Source: a virus
Direction: 5' to 3' (one strand)
DNA length: 22,927 nt
IMG/VR virus record: IMGVR_UViG_3300030419_000299
Coordinates: 1 to 22,927 of that record
Below are positions 14,221-22,362 of this stretch, one piece after another; positions within the stretch are counted from its first letter, which is position 1, and the number at the start of each line of letters is the position of its first letter. The notes under the pieces are model-generated. The model was not told where the DNA came from. It worked only from the letters and a program-made list of their open reading frames with translations, and ran no database searches. The translations under genes were made by a program, and so were the position numbers.

Positions 14221-14942
14221 GCTGCTTCTTCAACTTCCCAACAATTAAGGTTAGAAGCAACTGTTCGTCTTTCGCCTTCGCCTCTAAATGGATAAACCAT
14301 GTGAGAAAGCCAAGAAGGAAAAATATACAGTTTTCCTACTTCAGGCTGTACTTCAAAACTTTGTGGTGGTCTTAATCGTTCTACATTCATTATTTCATTA
14401 CGACCATAGTTAAACGCTAGATACCCATCACAAGCACCAGACGCTTCGTATTTGTTATACATAGGACTTCCAGCAGCAGGTTGATCCAGTATTTGTTGTG
14501 GTACTTTGGTCCAACAAGTCGTTGATATACCCATAATCGTTTTAGTGCCGTGATCATGTATTGGGTTGTAATCACCAGCATAACTATGCACCGACCAAGT
14601 TTCATCTATAGCAACTTGTCTATTTTTAGGTAAAGATTGCCCTGTGCTTTTCATAAAGTGATTAATGTATTGAGCACCTAACAAAGTTACAAACTTAGAA
14701 TACTGCCTGACTTTTTCGTGCTCTGGGTCCATGTTTAATTGCTCACCATGAGCAATCTGTCCTACCAATGAATGTGCCAATGATTCTTTATCTGCTTGTT
14801 CTCTAAGATCGTCAAGATAAGTATTTAAATCCTCAACCATGCCGTCTGGCATACGAGTCTCTAATACAAACACCGCAGGCATTGTCCAGATATTAACATC
14901 AATATCTGCTCCCTCTACAGGCACTGCCTCTTTGTCAGCCAT
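14217..14942 (-). CDS. 2OG-Fe(II) oxygenase-like protein
   Basis: The protein has 241 residues. Features of the 2-oxoglutarate/Fe(II) oxygenase jelly-roll are visible: a tryptophan-led strand (ETWSVHSYAGDYNPIHDHG) with candidate metal ligands H129 and D130/H131, and a distal segment GKLYIFPSWLSHMVYPF with H214, followed by R225-R226, one of which would bind 2-oxoglutarate. The layout matches the 2OG-FeII_Oxy_5-like group often found in marine phages. Such enzymes hydroxylate a protein or small substrate using oxygen and 2-oxoglutarate in the cytoplasm; the substrate here is unknown. The first metal site reads H-D-H rather than a plain H-x-D, so the exact ligand set is uncertain. It overlaps the next gene by four bases (ATGA). 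Confidence 0.75.
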   Translation of the reverse strand: MADKEAVPVEGADIDVNIWTMPAVFVLETRMPDGMVEDLNTYLDDLREQADKESLAHSLVGQIAHGEQLNMDPEHEKVRQYSKFVTLLGAQYINHFMKSTGQSLPKNRQVAIDETWSVHSYAGDYNPIHDHGTKTIMGISTTCWTKVPQQILDQPAAGSPMYNKYEASGACDGYLAFNYGRNEIMNVERLRPPQSFEVQPEVGKLYIFPSWLSHMVYPFRGEGERRTVASNLNCWEVEEAA

Positions 14943-14944
14943 GC

Positions 14945-15322
14945 TTAACTAGAAGGTACTGCAAAGTCGTTGTCTGGTACTGGATCGCTAGGCGGATTCG
15001 TAATCACTGAATCTACCTGACTTGCAAATACAGTATCCCAATGTGAAACAGGACACAATGCTGTCAAAGCTGCCAGATTAAACGAACTTTTAGCTGCTTT
15101 AGTAAAATTATTTTCGACTACTGCTGCTACATTGTTACCATCGGAATCAGTATAAGCCTTTGATATTACAGTTTGCCACGGAACATTTATAGTAAATACA
15201 GACTTGTAATAAGTTGCATCGCCTTCACTGTCGTTTTCGTAAGTCATTTCTAAATCCCATTGCTCAACCTTGCTAGATTTTACATGGGGAATAGATTTCG
15301 TTAGCTTTTTAGTTACTGCCAT
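14945..15322 (-). CDS. Small conserved phage protein, unknown function
   Basis: The protein has 125 residues. The start (MAVTKKLTKSIPHVKSS) is served by a Shine-Dalgarno (GAGGAATAA) that lies in the last codons of the fibre gene. The N-terminal half is beta-rich (KVEQWDLEMTYENDS, then YYKSVFTINVPW), the middle is helical (NFTKAAKSSFNLAALTALCP) and the tail is acidic and proline-rich (ITNPPSDPVPDND). I recognise this family from marine phages, where it regularly sits next to the fibre, but I know of no function. It could be a fibre chaperone or a virion decoration protein; both are guesses from location. No signal peptide or membrane segment is visible. Confidence 0.6.
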   Translation of the reverse strand: MAVTKKLTKSIPHVKSSKVEQWDLEMTYENDSEGDATYYKSVFTINVPWQTVISKAYTDSDGNNVAAVVENNFTKAAKSSFNLAALTALCPVSHWDTVFASQVDSVITNPPSDPVPDNDFAVPSS

Positions 15323-15325
15323 TTT

Positions 15326-18300
15326 TTATTCCTCTATTTTAGATTTTAATTGCTCAACTTCTGTCGAGAGTTCTTGGACTGCTTTTACAAGACTAGGTAT
15401 AAACTTAGAATAAGTTAAACCATACATACCCCCATCACTGCTAAGAGTCGTGGTTAAGTTGGTTTCGTCTTCTATTTTATAACCATATTCTTCTTCGAGT
15501 TTTTCAACATCTTGTGCCAAGAAACCTGTGTCTAGCCAGTCTTCTTTATGCTTGCCATTAGGTGTAACACTTAGGTCATCGCTATACTTACTTCTTTTAT
15601 CCCAACGATAAGTAACTGGTTCTAATTTGTTAATAAAATCTAGTCCTGTTTTGAGAGGCTCGACATCTGTTTTATCTCTTTTGTCTGATGCAACTGTCCA
15701 AGAAACTTGAATATTGGCTTCTCCTATATTCTCATCACCTAAGAAAATAGCATTACTTCCTGTTGTTTGATTGCCACCCGGACTTCCTGTAATACCAGCA
15801 TCTTTACCTAAACAAATGTTATTAGTACCAGTTGATATGTTTAAACCAGCACTTTTACCTAATGCAGTGTTGTTTTGTCCTGTAGCATTATTCAATGCGT
15901 TCATTCCAACTGCGGTACAATCGTCTGCGTCTGTGAGGTCTACTAGTGTGTTTGCTCCTATTGATGTGTTTCTTTGTCCAGTAGTAATATTTAGCTGTGA
16001 AGCCCAACCCATAGCTGTATTATCAGCACCTGTCGTAAGGTCCTCCATAACCCTAGTTCCAACCCCAACATTCTCTGAACCAGTGGTGCAAGCCGTTAAA
16101 GTATCTTTTCCCACCGCAACATTGTTTGAAGCTGTAGTGTTTGCTCTTAATGCTCCATAACCAAGTGCTGTATTAAAACTACCTGTTGTGTTTGCGCTTA
16201 AAGACCTAGCACCTACGGCAACTTGATTCGCACCTGTAGTATTTGCATCACCAGACTCAGAACCAATCATTGTATTAAAGTCGCCTGAAGTGTTTTGCAA
16301 CATAGAATTATAACCAACACAAGTATTATGAGAACCAGTGTTTGCTCCACCTAATGCTTCATCACCTATTGCTGTGCATTGTGAAGCAGTTGTGATTTTG
16401 TCTCCAGCTAAATAACCGATAAGCGTGTGTCCAGCACCAGTAGTTATGTCGTTACCTGCTTCGTGACCTATACATACATTTTCAGTTCCAGTTGTATTTG
16501 CTTTTAATGCACCTTTACCGATGGCTATGTTTCCATTAGCTTCAGTCGCTGTTTCATATGCTTCGACACCAATCGCAATGTTATTGGAACCTGTTGTAAT
16601 TGATTGTCCTGCATCACGACCCATACCAATGTTGTTATCGCCTGTCGTGTTTGCTGTTAATGCGTCTTTACCAACTGCTGTTAAAGAAGTTCCTGTGGTG
16701 TTTGATTGTAAAGCTGCATATCCCAATGCTGTGTTATTGGATGCTGTTGTGTTTGCATTTAATGCGCCTCTACCGATTGCCGTGTTATTTGCTCCTGTGG
16801 TGTTAAGCTCTAGGTTTGTTGTTCCTATTGCAGTATTATAATTGCCAGTGGTATTTGTTTTTAAAGCCTCAGTACCCATAGCCACATTTTGAGTACCTGT
16901 GGTATTTGCTCCTAAAGCCTGTACACCTATAGCAACATTATTATTAGCTGTTGTGTTTGCATCTAAGGCATTAGAACCTATCCCTATATTGCTTGCTCCT
17001 GTAGTATTTGCAAGCAGTGTCTCAGCACCTATAGCAATATTGTCCGATGCAGTTGTGTTGTTTGCTAATGCTGTAAGACCAATGCCTACATTTCCACCAC
17101 CAGTTGTATTATCTGTTAATGCTTGATGACCAATGGCAACATTATTAGATGCTGTGGTATTTGCATCTAAGGCATTAGAACCTACAGCTACGTTCTGAGT
17201 TCCTGTGGTGTTTGCTGATAAAGCCTGATGACCTACAGCCGTATTGTTATCGACTGTTGTTGCCACTGCTAAAGTGTTATTACCTATTGCTACATTGAAA
17301 TCGCCTGTCGTGTTTGCTTCTAATGCAGAAACACCCACTGCAATATTTTGAGCCCCTGTTGTGTTCGCAGTCAATGATACTCTTCCAACAGCTACGTTTG
17401 AATGACCTGTTGTACTGGCATCTAGTGACTCCGATCCCACTGCCGTGTTGTTGTAACCTGTGGTGTTTGCTACTAAAGAATTATAACCAACTGCGGTGTT
17501 GTTGGATGCGGTGGTGTTTGCTCCTAATGAACCAGCTCCTAAAGCGGTATTAGTTGCACCTGTCGTGTTTGCTGTCAAAGCATTTTTACCAACTCCAGTG
17601 TTGTTAGATGCGGTTGTATTAGCCACTAGAGCAGCCGTTCCTACTGCTACGTTAGATGCTCCAGTTGTGTTTGCTTCTAATGCTCGTCTACCAATTCCAG
17701 TATTAGCATTGGCTGTTGTATTTGCTGCTAGTGCGTTTTGACCAACCGCAGTATTAGCTGTTCCTGTGGTATTAGCTGTTAAAGCATCTTTTCCTACTGC
17801 TGTGTTGTTATCTGCGGTTGTGTTTGCTTCTAATGCTTGATCGCCAAGTGCTGTATTAGAAGCACCTGTTGTGTTTGTTGTTAAAGCTAAATAACCAACA
17901 GCTACATTATTAGAAGCAGTTGTGTTTGCTCCTAAAGAAGCACCACCAATTGAAACATTCTGATCGCCTGTTGTATTCGCATCTAATGCCCTCATTCCAA
18001 CAGCCACGTTGTTTTCACCTGTGGTATTTGCTTCAAAAACAGAAGCACCAACACCTACATTATACTGACCAGTTGTAGTTGCTTTACCCGCATCATCACC
18101 AACAAAAGTATTGTTTCCACCACTGGTTAATGCTGCTCCAGCACCTTGACCTATAGCTACATTGTCTATTCCTGTCGTAATTGCTGTACCAAGTGCGCCA
18201 GAACCTAGTCCAATATTATCTGTACCGCCTGTTAGATCGAGTACATCGGTGACTGCTGCGCCTGATCCAGCACCATCGGTAACAACCATCTTGATTCCGC

Positions 18301-18643
18301 CATTCGGAATGACAACATTTGCGCCTGTGCCTTGAGATATAGTTACTGTATCACCTGCGCTGTTTTGAATAATCCAACACTTATTTACTGTGTTCGGTGC
18401 TAAAGTAACTGTGCAAGCTTGCGATAAAGAACCTGTAAGAGTAAGAGCCATTGCTCTAGCTGCATCAGATGTACCATCTGCCATCGTAATCGTTGCGGTT
18501 GAAGCATCAGATAGTGCTTCAGAACCACTGCCAAACGCTTCCGCAATTAATTCTAAATTTGTATTGGTACTCGTTCCCCAAGTACCCGACTCATCGCCTG
18601 TAGCGATTTCTTTAAGTCTTAAATCATTTACATAAGTTGCCAT
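15326..18643 (-). CDS. Giant tail fibre with YadA-like repeats and S74 intramolecular chaperone
   Basis: The protein has 1105 residues. Its ATG is preceded by a good Shine-Dalgarno (GAGGAAA). Residues 1-140 form the virion-attachment head (MATYVNDLRLKEIATGDESG), common in marine phage fibres. Residues 143-964 hold about 48 copies of a 17-residue unit, consensus NTAVGxxALxANTTGxx, recalling the YadA/Hia head repeat and suggesting a trimeric beta roll. The C-terminus is a peptidase S74 chaperone: S986-D-K-R-D-K991 gives a Ser/Lys pair five residues apart, the known dyad spacing, followed by a conserved-looking LEPVTYRWD and GFLAQDVE and a terminal coiled coil. By family knowledge the last 120 residues cut themselves off between A985 and S986 after trimerisation. 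It would be the main receptor-binding or long fibre; the receptor is unknown. Confidence 0.9.
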   Translation of the reverse strand: MATYVNDLRLKEIATGDESGTWGTSTNTNLELIAEAFGSGSEALSDASTATITMADGTSDAARAMALTLTGSLSQACTVTLAPNTVNKCWIIQNSAGDTVTISQGTGANVVIPNGGIKMVVTDGAGSGAAVTDVLDLTGGTDNIGLGSGALGTAITTGIDNVAIGQGAGAALTSGGNNTFVGDDAGKATTTGQYNVGVGASVFEANTTGENNVAVGMRALDANTTGDQNVSIGGASLGANTTASNNVAVGYLALTTNTTGASNTALGDQALEANTTADNNTAVGKDALTANTTGTANTAVGQNALAANTTANANTGIGRRALEANTTGASNVAVGTAALVANTTASNNTGVGKNALTANTTGATNTALGAGSLGANTTASNNTAVGYNSLVANTTGYNNTAVGSESLDASTTGHSNVAVGRVSLTANTTGAQNIAVGVSALEANTTGDFNVAIGNNTLAVATTVDNNTAVGHQALSANTTGTQNVAVGSNALDANTTASNNVAIGHQALTDNTTGGGNVGIGLTALANNTTASDNIAIGAETLLANTTGASNIGIGSNALDANTTANNNVAIGVQALGANTTGTQNVAMGTEALKTNTTGNYNTAIGTTNLELNTTGANNTAIGRGALNANTTASNNTALGYAALQSNTTGTSLTAVGKDALTANTTGDNNIGMGRDAGQSITTGSNNIAIGVEAYETATEANGNIAIGKGALKANTTGTENVCIGHEAGNDITTGAGHTLIGYLAGDKITTASQCTAIGDEALGGANTGSHNTCVGYNSMLQNTSGDFNTMIGSESGDANTTGANQVAVGARSLSANTTGSFNTALGYGALRANTTASNNVAVGKDTLTACTTGSENVGVGTRVMEDLTTGADNTAMGWASQLNITTGQRNTSIGANTLVDLTDADDCTAVGMNALNNATGQNNTALGKSAGLNISTGTNNICLGKDAGITGSPGGNQTTGSNAIFLGDENIGEANIQVSWTVASDKRDKTDVEPLKTGLDFINKLEPVTYRWDKRSKYSDDLSVTPNGKHKEDWLDTGFLAQDVEKLEEEYGYKIEDETNLTTTLSSDGGMYGLTYSKFIPSLVKAVQELSTEVEQLKSKIEE
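15752..18217 (-). repeat. Tandem array of about 48 units of 51 bases (17-residue beta-roll repeat)
   Basis: Almost every unit carries NxAxG at its start, AL or SL in the middle and NTT(G/A) at its end. Unit length is 17 residues with very few exceptions: the first counted unit is 18, one near the end is 16 and the last is about 23. The first three units and those from about the 32nd onwards are more diverged, while the central ones are close to consensus with scattered synonymous changes. Confidence 0.9.
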
Positions 18644-18662
18644 ATTGTTTCCTCATAATAAA

Positions 18663-19496
18663 TTAAGCTGCCTCATCTTTCCAGTTTGGCGACTGTGATG
18701 GACTAACATTTGAATAAGATGGTGACTGACTTGCACCAGCATCTACCCAATTTGGTGTTTGATCAGGAGCAACTGGACTCCAAACCAATAATCCTCCTAG
18801 TTTACTTGTGCCTACAATTCCTGTAATTGAAACACTTACACTAATACTAGCTGTTAAGTCTCCAACCTGACCTGTTCCAGCTAGTCCTGTTATTGAAATA
18901 ACATTATCATTAACAGTGCTAATTGTTCCTAATGCACTTGTTGCTGAAACTCCTGTTGGATAAACATTTGCATCGCAAGTAACTGTTTCATCGCCTTGTG
19001 CGACAGTCGATGCTGTGCCGCTAACACCAACAAGAGCAACACCATTTGCAACAACTGTGCCAACAGCACCTGTACCAGCGACTCCTGTTTCACTGACATT
19101 GGCATCACCGCTAACTGATTCTGTGCCTAAAGCACTAGTACCAGCAACTCCTGTTACAGAAAGATTAGCTACACCTGTAACAGTTAAGCTACTTACTGCT
19201 CCTGTTCCTGATACTCCTGTTTCGCTAACATTCGCATCAGCAGTTATACTTAATGATCCAACCGCTCCTGTTGCAGCAACACCTGTTTCTGTAACATTTG
19301 CAACACCTGTTACAGTTAAACTGCCGACAGCACCTGTAGCTGCAATACCTGTCTCTGCGACATTAGCATCACAACTAACGGTTTCTGTTCCTAGTGCACT
19401 TGTTCCTGCAACGCCTGTTACATTAACTGTAACATTAACAATTGCAGGTTCACCCCAAGGACCAGCACCCCATGTGGACCGACCCCAACCAGACAT
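18663..19496 (-). CDS. 22-residue tandem-repeat structural protein
   Basis: The protein has 277 residues and an ATG start seven bases after the previous stop, with no clear Shine-Dalgarno. Residues 1-16 are a Trp-Gly-rich head (GWGRSTWGAGPWG). From about residue 26 to 245 there are roughly ten copies of a 22-residue unit with the consensus ETGVAGTGAVGSLTVTGDANV, each probably forming a pair of beta strands. The last 35 residues contain repeated SQSP and PNW motifs (TPNW, SQSPSYSNVSPSQSPNW). Repeats of this kind are common in phage tail or fibre proteins, and the gene directly precedes the large fibre gene. It may therefore be a second fibre, a spike stalk or an attachment piece. No receptor-binding or enzymatic domain is apparent. 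Confidence 0.65.
   Translation of the reverse strand: MSGWGRSTWGAGPWGEPAIVNVTVNVTGVAGTSALGTETVSCDANVAETGIAATGAVGSLTVTGVANVTETGVAATGAVGSLSITADANVSETGVSGTGAVSSLTVTGVANLSVTGVAGTSALGTESVSGDANVSETGVAGTGAVGTVVANGVALVGVSGTASTVAQGDETVTCDANVYPTGVSATSALGTISTVNDNVISITGLAGTGQVGDLTASISVSVSITGIVGTSKLGGLLVWSPVAPDQTPNWVDAGASQSPSYSNVSPSQSPNWKDEAA
18762..19421 (-). repeat. About ten tandem 66-base units encoding a 22-residue repeat
   Basis: The encoded units all start with (E/V/P/I)TG(V/I)xGT and contain an LG or VG turn followed by a TV or SV strand. The central units are the most alike and the first and last are more diverged. The DNA copies differ at many third positions, so the array is old rather than a fresh duplication. 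Confidence 0.75.
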
Positions 19497-19503
19497 AACT
19501 GGT

Positions 19504-19935
19504 TTACGCTATTCTAATAACAGCGTTACTTGCGTCTGCGGTTGGAAAAGATATTGTAAAACTACCTGCTGTACTTGTTTTGTCTCCACCAAAATCAAAA
19601 ACGGCAACTGCTGGATCGCCAGTAGCTGTATCATTATAAATCATACAACCTCTTGCAGTGACAGTAGCTGTTCCAAAAGTCAAATCAGAAAAATCAGTAA
19701 ACGCAGTTGTTCCTGATGATGTAGGGTTGACGTTTGTTAAAGCTGCTCCACCCGCAGTATAGTTTGTTCCCGATGCTTCTTGACTTGTGCTATAGGCTGT
19801 GGTCGAAGCACTCATAGTCGCGGAGCTAGTATATAAAGCAAGTTTAAAGGTATTACCTCCAGTCGCTTTAAAATTATGTGTGCCTTCAAGAAGTTCTTTC
19901 TTAAAAGAAGTACACATCGCTTGTGTTATAGCCAT
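19504..19935 (-). CDS. Beta-rich virion-associated protein
   Basis: The protein has 143 residues. The start MAITQAMCTSFKKELLEGTH, followed by NTFKLALYTSSATM, is a signature I recognise from a widespread family in marine and other environmental phages, usually annotated as hypothetical or structural. After the N-terminal helix the chain is rich in Thr, Ser, Ala and Gly with alternating beta strands (TAFTDFSDLTFGTATVTARGC, then AVAVFDFGG) and ends in a strand with IRIA. That composition fits an exposed virion component such as a tail tip or decoration protein. It lies just before two repeat proteins that look like fibre components. No catalytic residues are recognised. The structural role is an inference from family habit and location. 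Confidence 0.6.
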   Translation of the reverse strand: MAITQAMCTSFKKELLEGTHNFKATGGNTFKLALYTSSATMSASTTAYSTSQEASGTNYTAGGAALTNVNPTSSGTTAFTDFSDLTFGTATVTARGCMIYNDTATGDPAVAVFDFGGDKTSTAGSFTISFPTADASNAVIRIA

Positions 19936-20225
19936 TATAGCCTCCTAATAATTTCTGCAAGGTCTTTATGTCCTTGCGCTTCTAATTGATTGCCTATTGT
20001 ACACATGTGATTTTTAATCGCTTCACGCATGTAAAAAGCAATAATAACCTGACACGAATTTCTGAAGGCATGGGCTTGCGCTTTGATCGGTTCTGGTGCT
20101 GTGTCACTCACCGAAACCAATTTATTAGTAGCCATTTCAGCAACTTCTTCTACTGTATGGCCTCTACCATGTGTTGTTTTTACTCCAAGGTTTCCTATGG
20201 AGATTTTAAACGAATCAGTTTCCAT
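19935..20225 (-). CDS. Small helical protein, unknown function
   Basis: The protein has 96 residues and starts at an ATG in a TAATG overlap. It is largely alpha-helical by composition: a short beta-like N-terminus (FKISIGNLGVKTTHGRGHT), a helix at about 24-35 (VEEVAEMATNKL) and longer helices at 48-94, ending in LAEIIRRL. It carries two isolated cysteines, no signal peptide and no membrane segment. Similar small proteins occur next to the tail genes of marine phages, where they are listed as hypothetical. Being coupled on both sides by TAATG, it is likely made at a level similar to its neighbours and could be a chaperone or assembly factor for the tail proteins that follow. That role is a guess from context only. 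Confidence 0.6.
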   Translation of the reverse strand: METDSFKISIGNLGVKTTHGRGHTVEEVAEMATNKLVSVSDTAPEPIKAQAHAFRNSCQVIIAFYMREAIKNHMCTIGNQLEAQGHKDLAEIIRRL

Positions 20226-20941
20226 TAATATTTCTCTGGTTCTGGTGGACCAATGTCTTGTCTTCCCGAAAGTCCTGTAAGTGGTTTTTCTTCTAAAACT
20301 TCCGAAACTTTTCCAACAACTAATTCACCTTTGTCTAAATATACCACAGGTGGATCATCAAGCCTATGGTATCCATATAATTTTTCTTGTATAGATACGT
20401 TTGTGTCTAGTAGTGAAGAAGACGGCGCAATCGCAACATCTATTCCTTCTTGAATACATTTAGATAACCAAAACTCGCAACACGCTCGTCCCATTTCTCC
20501 AAAATGCACATTGGTTTTGTATGTAAAATCTGCGCCAAACATATTGATAGATCCTACTTCTTGATACAACGCATAAGCAATGGCGTATGCAATTGAGTTG
20601 TTAAAATAAGCACAACCTGTTTTTTGAATAACTTCTTGCAGAGGATATAAAACAATTCCAGGAACACGGTTGTCTTCTACGCAAGAATAAATTGGAATAT
20701 CGAGTTTTGGCAGTGTTTTGCGCATTATTTCTGTTTGAGGGCCAGCGTCGTTTGTGTCAAAAAAACGAGTAGCTGGGTCCATAACAAAAGCTCTGTCTGG
20801 GGTTATAACTGCGCACATTGAACCTATTGTCCAAACTTCATCGTATTCTTGACTATGGCTGATGGACAAATGATAGTCTAGTTGACTTCTGCCCATAGCA
20901 ACTATGGCAATTTTCTTGCCTTTAAGTTTGTTTTCTAACAT
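20225..20941 (-). CDS. Rossmann-like protein of unknown function
   Basis: The protein has 238 residues. It begins with a basic stretch and a hydrophobic strand (KGKKIAIVAMGRSQLDY), which looks like the first strand and loop of a Rossmann-type fold. A second strand follows (EVWTIGSMCAVI), then DRAFVMDPATRFFDTNDAG. Further alternating strands and helices run to about residue 185, and the C-terminal tail is proline-rich. The shape brings to mind glycosyltransferase-like or DUF115/MAF-like proteins, but no diagnostic catalytic motif is visible, so function is left open. I have seen relatives in marine phage genomes labelled hypothetical. Sitting inside a structural operon yet not looking structural, it may be an accessory (moron) gene. 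Its stop shares one base with the next start. Confidence 0.6.
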   Translation of the reverse strand: MLENKLKGKKIAIVAMGRSQLDYHLSISHSQEYDEVWTIGSMCAVITPDRAFVMDPATRFFDTNDAGPQTEIMRKTLPKLDIPIYSCVEDNRVPGIVLYPLQEVIQKTGCAYFNNSIAYAIAYALYQEVGSINMFGADFTYKTNVHFGEMGRACCEFWLSKCIQEGIDVAIAPSSSLLDTNVSIQEKLYGYHRLDDPPVVYLDKGELVVGKVSEVLEEKPLTGLSGRQDIGPPEPEKY

Positions 20942-21604
20942 TTATTGAGGCGAAGCAGAAACAAAACCTCTTTGTCTATCAAATCGGTTTTCGTCTCTCG
21001 TAGATCTTCCTTCCATTAAATTACTAAGTCTAACTAAATTTTCTTGAAAACGAGCCTCAAACATATTTGTCTCGTTTAAGTCTTGTTTTAAAAATACGCT
21101 TGCTTCCACTAACGTTCCATACAACAGTAAATCGGGAGCATTTTTTGAAACCCAAGTTGTACCACTGTCCCCTGCCGCAGTTAATGAATTTGGTTGATAT
21201 AGATAATGCAGTTCAAAAGTTAAATTAGCGTTTGGTGTTGGCGCTAAAATAAATGTGTCATCATCAAACTGTCCGTAATATTTAGGCGATCCTGTGGTAG
21301 CCGCTGTAGTTGTATAGTTGCGTATGAAACTAGGGTGCTTTAACAATAGATAAGTGTAATTATTACTACTATCTAAAACAGCCAAACTCAAAGGAGAGAT
21401 AAAATCCGTTGGTGCAGACAAATATTGATTTCCAGAAGCAGCTGTACCTGTTACATTTTTACGAAAAACATTCAGCTCAATAGTGTTAAAAATTCTATTT
21501 TCCGCTTGTTGTATAAACGTATCCAACGTGTTTACAAAAGTGGTTTCAGAACTATCTATATAGTTCTGTACCGCTGTCTTTAGTCCGCTGTATGTAAAAC
21601 TCAT
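20942..21604 (-). CDS. Tail adaptor protein (SU10-type/gp11-like)
   Basis: The protein has 220 residues. The N-terminal part (MSFTYSGLKTAVQNYI, then FIQQAENRIF, then FRKNVTG and APTDFISP) matches a family seen in many short-tailed phages and often annotated as an adaptor or head-tail connector protein. Such proteins form a ring between portal and tail nozzle. The middle is beta-rich and the C-terminal 60 residues are helical (LLYGTLVEASVFLKQD, then FQENLVRLSNLMEGR), as expected for an adaptor with a helix bundle and a beta barrel. It is translationally coupled to the previous gene by ATGA, and its TAA abuts the next ATG with no spacer. This is one of the better-recognised structural genes in the window, though no homology search was possible. 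Confidence 0.75.
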   Translation of the reverse strand: MSFTYSGLKTAVQNYIDSSETTFVNTLDTFIQQAENRIFNTIELNVFRKNVTGTAASGNQYLSAPTDFISPLSLAVLDSSNNYTYLLLKHPSFIRNYTTTAATTGSPKYYGQFDDDTFILAPTPNANLTFELHYLYQPNSLTAAGDSGTTWVSKNAPDLLLYGTLVEASVFLKQDLNETNMFEARFQENLVRLSNLMEGRSTRDENRFDRQRGFVSASPQ

Positions 21605-22362
21605 GTTGTAGGTCCTGCTGTTGCTTTAGAACCACCACCGCTAACATCACCAGCAGTAGCCGTTCCTGTTGAAGTAAACTTATAATTATTATCGTCTACA
21701 ACTGTTATTGTATATCCATCTGAAGCTTCAAGTACAGTTGTTGTTATGCCATCAAAAGCTTTTGTGTTACGAAACCTAACCGTGTCTCCTGTAGTTCTGT
21801 TGTGTTTAAACTCTGTAACTTGAATTTCAGCGTTTGCTCCAGAAGTTAATGTTTTAAATGGATCTAAAGGCAAAAGAGCTTGCGCTGGTCCTACTGAAAC
21901 AAAACCGCCTCCGCCTCTAATAGCACTAGTTGCTGTGCCAGAAGAAACACCAAAACTGTATGTGTCTGTGTTTATAACCGTAATTGAGTATGCGTCAGGA
22001 TCTTCTAAAACAGACGCAGAGAGTCCAGCAAAAGATTCAGTTCCTCTAAACCTAACTTTATCACCAGTTGTTCTTCCATGATCGTCTTCAAAAACAGTTA
22101 CTACTGCGCTAGAAGCCGTAGACAAGAAAGGGTTACTTACTAACAAAGCTTCCGCAACAGGTTCTGTTCTGTCTGGTCTAGGGTTTCTTAACGCTTGTGG
22201 ATCTGTGGCTATATGCGGTGGATCTAGTTGTGGGTGTTTCGTGTCAAACTGATCGTAACCAACACGAAGACCGTTCCACTGCGTTTTCATGTCTTTTAGT
22301 CTATATCTTTGACCAGAAATATCGCAGATTCCCCACGCATACTTACCAGCAGAAAAAGCCAT
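21601..22362 (-). CDS. Virion structural protein with two FCCH-like beta modules
   Basis: The protein has 253 residues and starts at an ATG overlapping the previous stop (TAATG). Residues 1-65 form a conserved-looking head (GICDISGQRY, then KHPQL, then DPQALRNPRPD) that I recognise from marine phage structural proteins. Two homologous beta-rich modules follow at about 80-146 and 174-238. Both carry an H-x-R-T-T-G-D-x-V-R-F-R core, then a V-L-E-x-x-D-x-Y-x-I-T-V segment. They resemble the small FCCH-type beta domain found in many phage tail proteins. The location between two connector-type genes suggests a virion part at the neck. The gene ends in ATGA, overlapping the next start by four bases. 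No enzymatic motif is seen, and the precise role is unknown. Confidence 0.7.
   Translation of the reverse strand: MAFSAGKYAWGICDISGQRYRLKDMKTQWNGLRVGYDQFDTKHPQLDPPHIATDPQALRNPRPDRTEPVAEALLVSNPFLSTASSAVVTVFEDDHGRTTGDKVRFRGTESFAGLSASVLEDPDAYSITVINTDTYSFGVSSGTATSAIRGGGGFVSVGPAQALLPLDPFKTLTSGANAEIQVTEFKHNRTTGDTVRFRNTKAFDGITTTVLEASDGYTITVVDDNNYKFTSTGTATAGDVSGGGSKATAGPTT

Noticed and set aside
15771-17741. Several plus-strand open frames of 70-130 codons opposite the fibre gene
   Set aside because: They arise from the periodic fibre repeats read backwards, overlap each other and stop irregularly, and lack ribosome sites.
15752-18217. Regular 51-base spacing that could be mistaken for a CRISPR or minisatellite array
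   Set aside because: There is no constant repeat/variable spacer division. The whole unit is coding, stays in frame and is conserved at the protein level.
18990-19716. Plus-strand open frame of 233 codons across the 22-residue repeat gene and its neighbour
   Set aside because: It spans two well-supported minus-strand genes and is a shadow of Thr/Ala/Val-rich coding.
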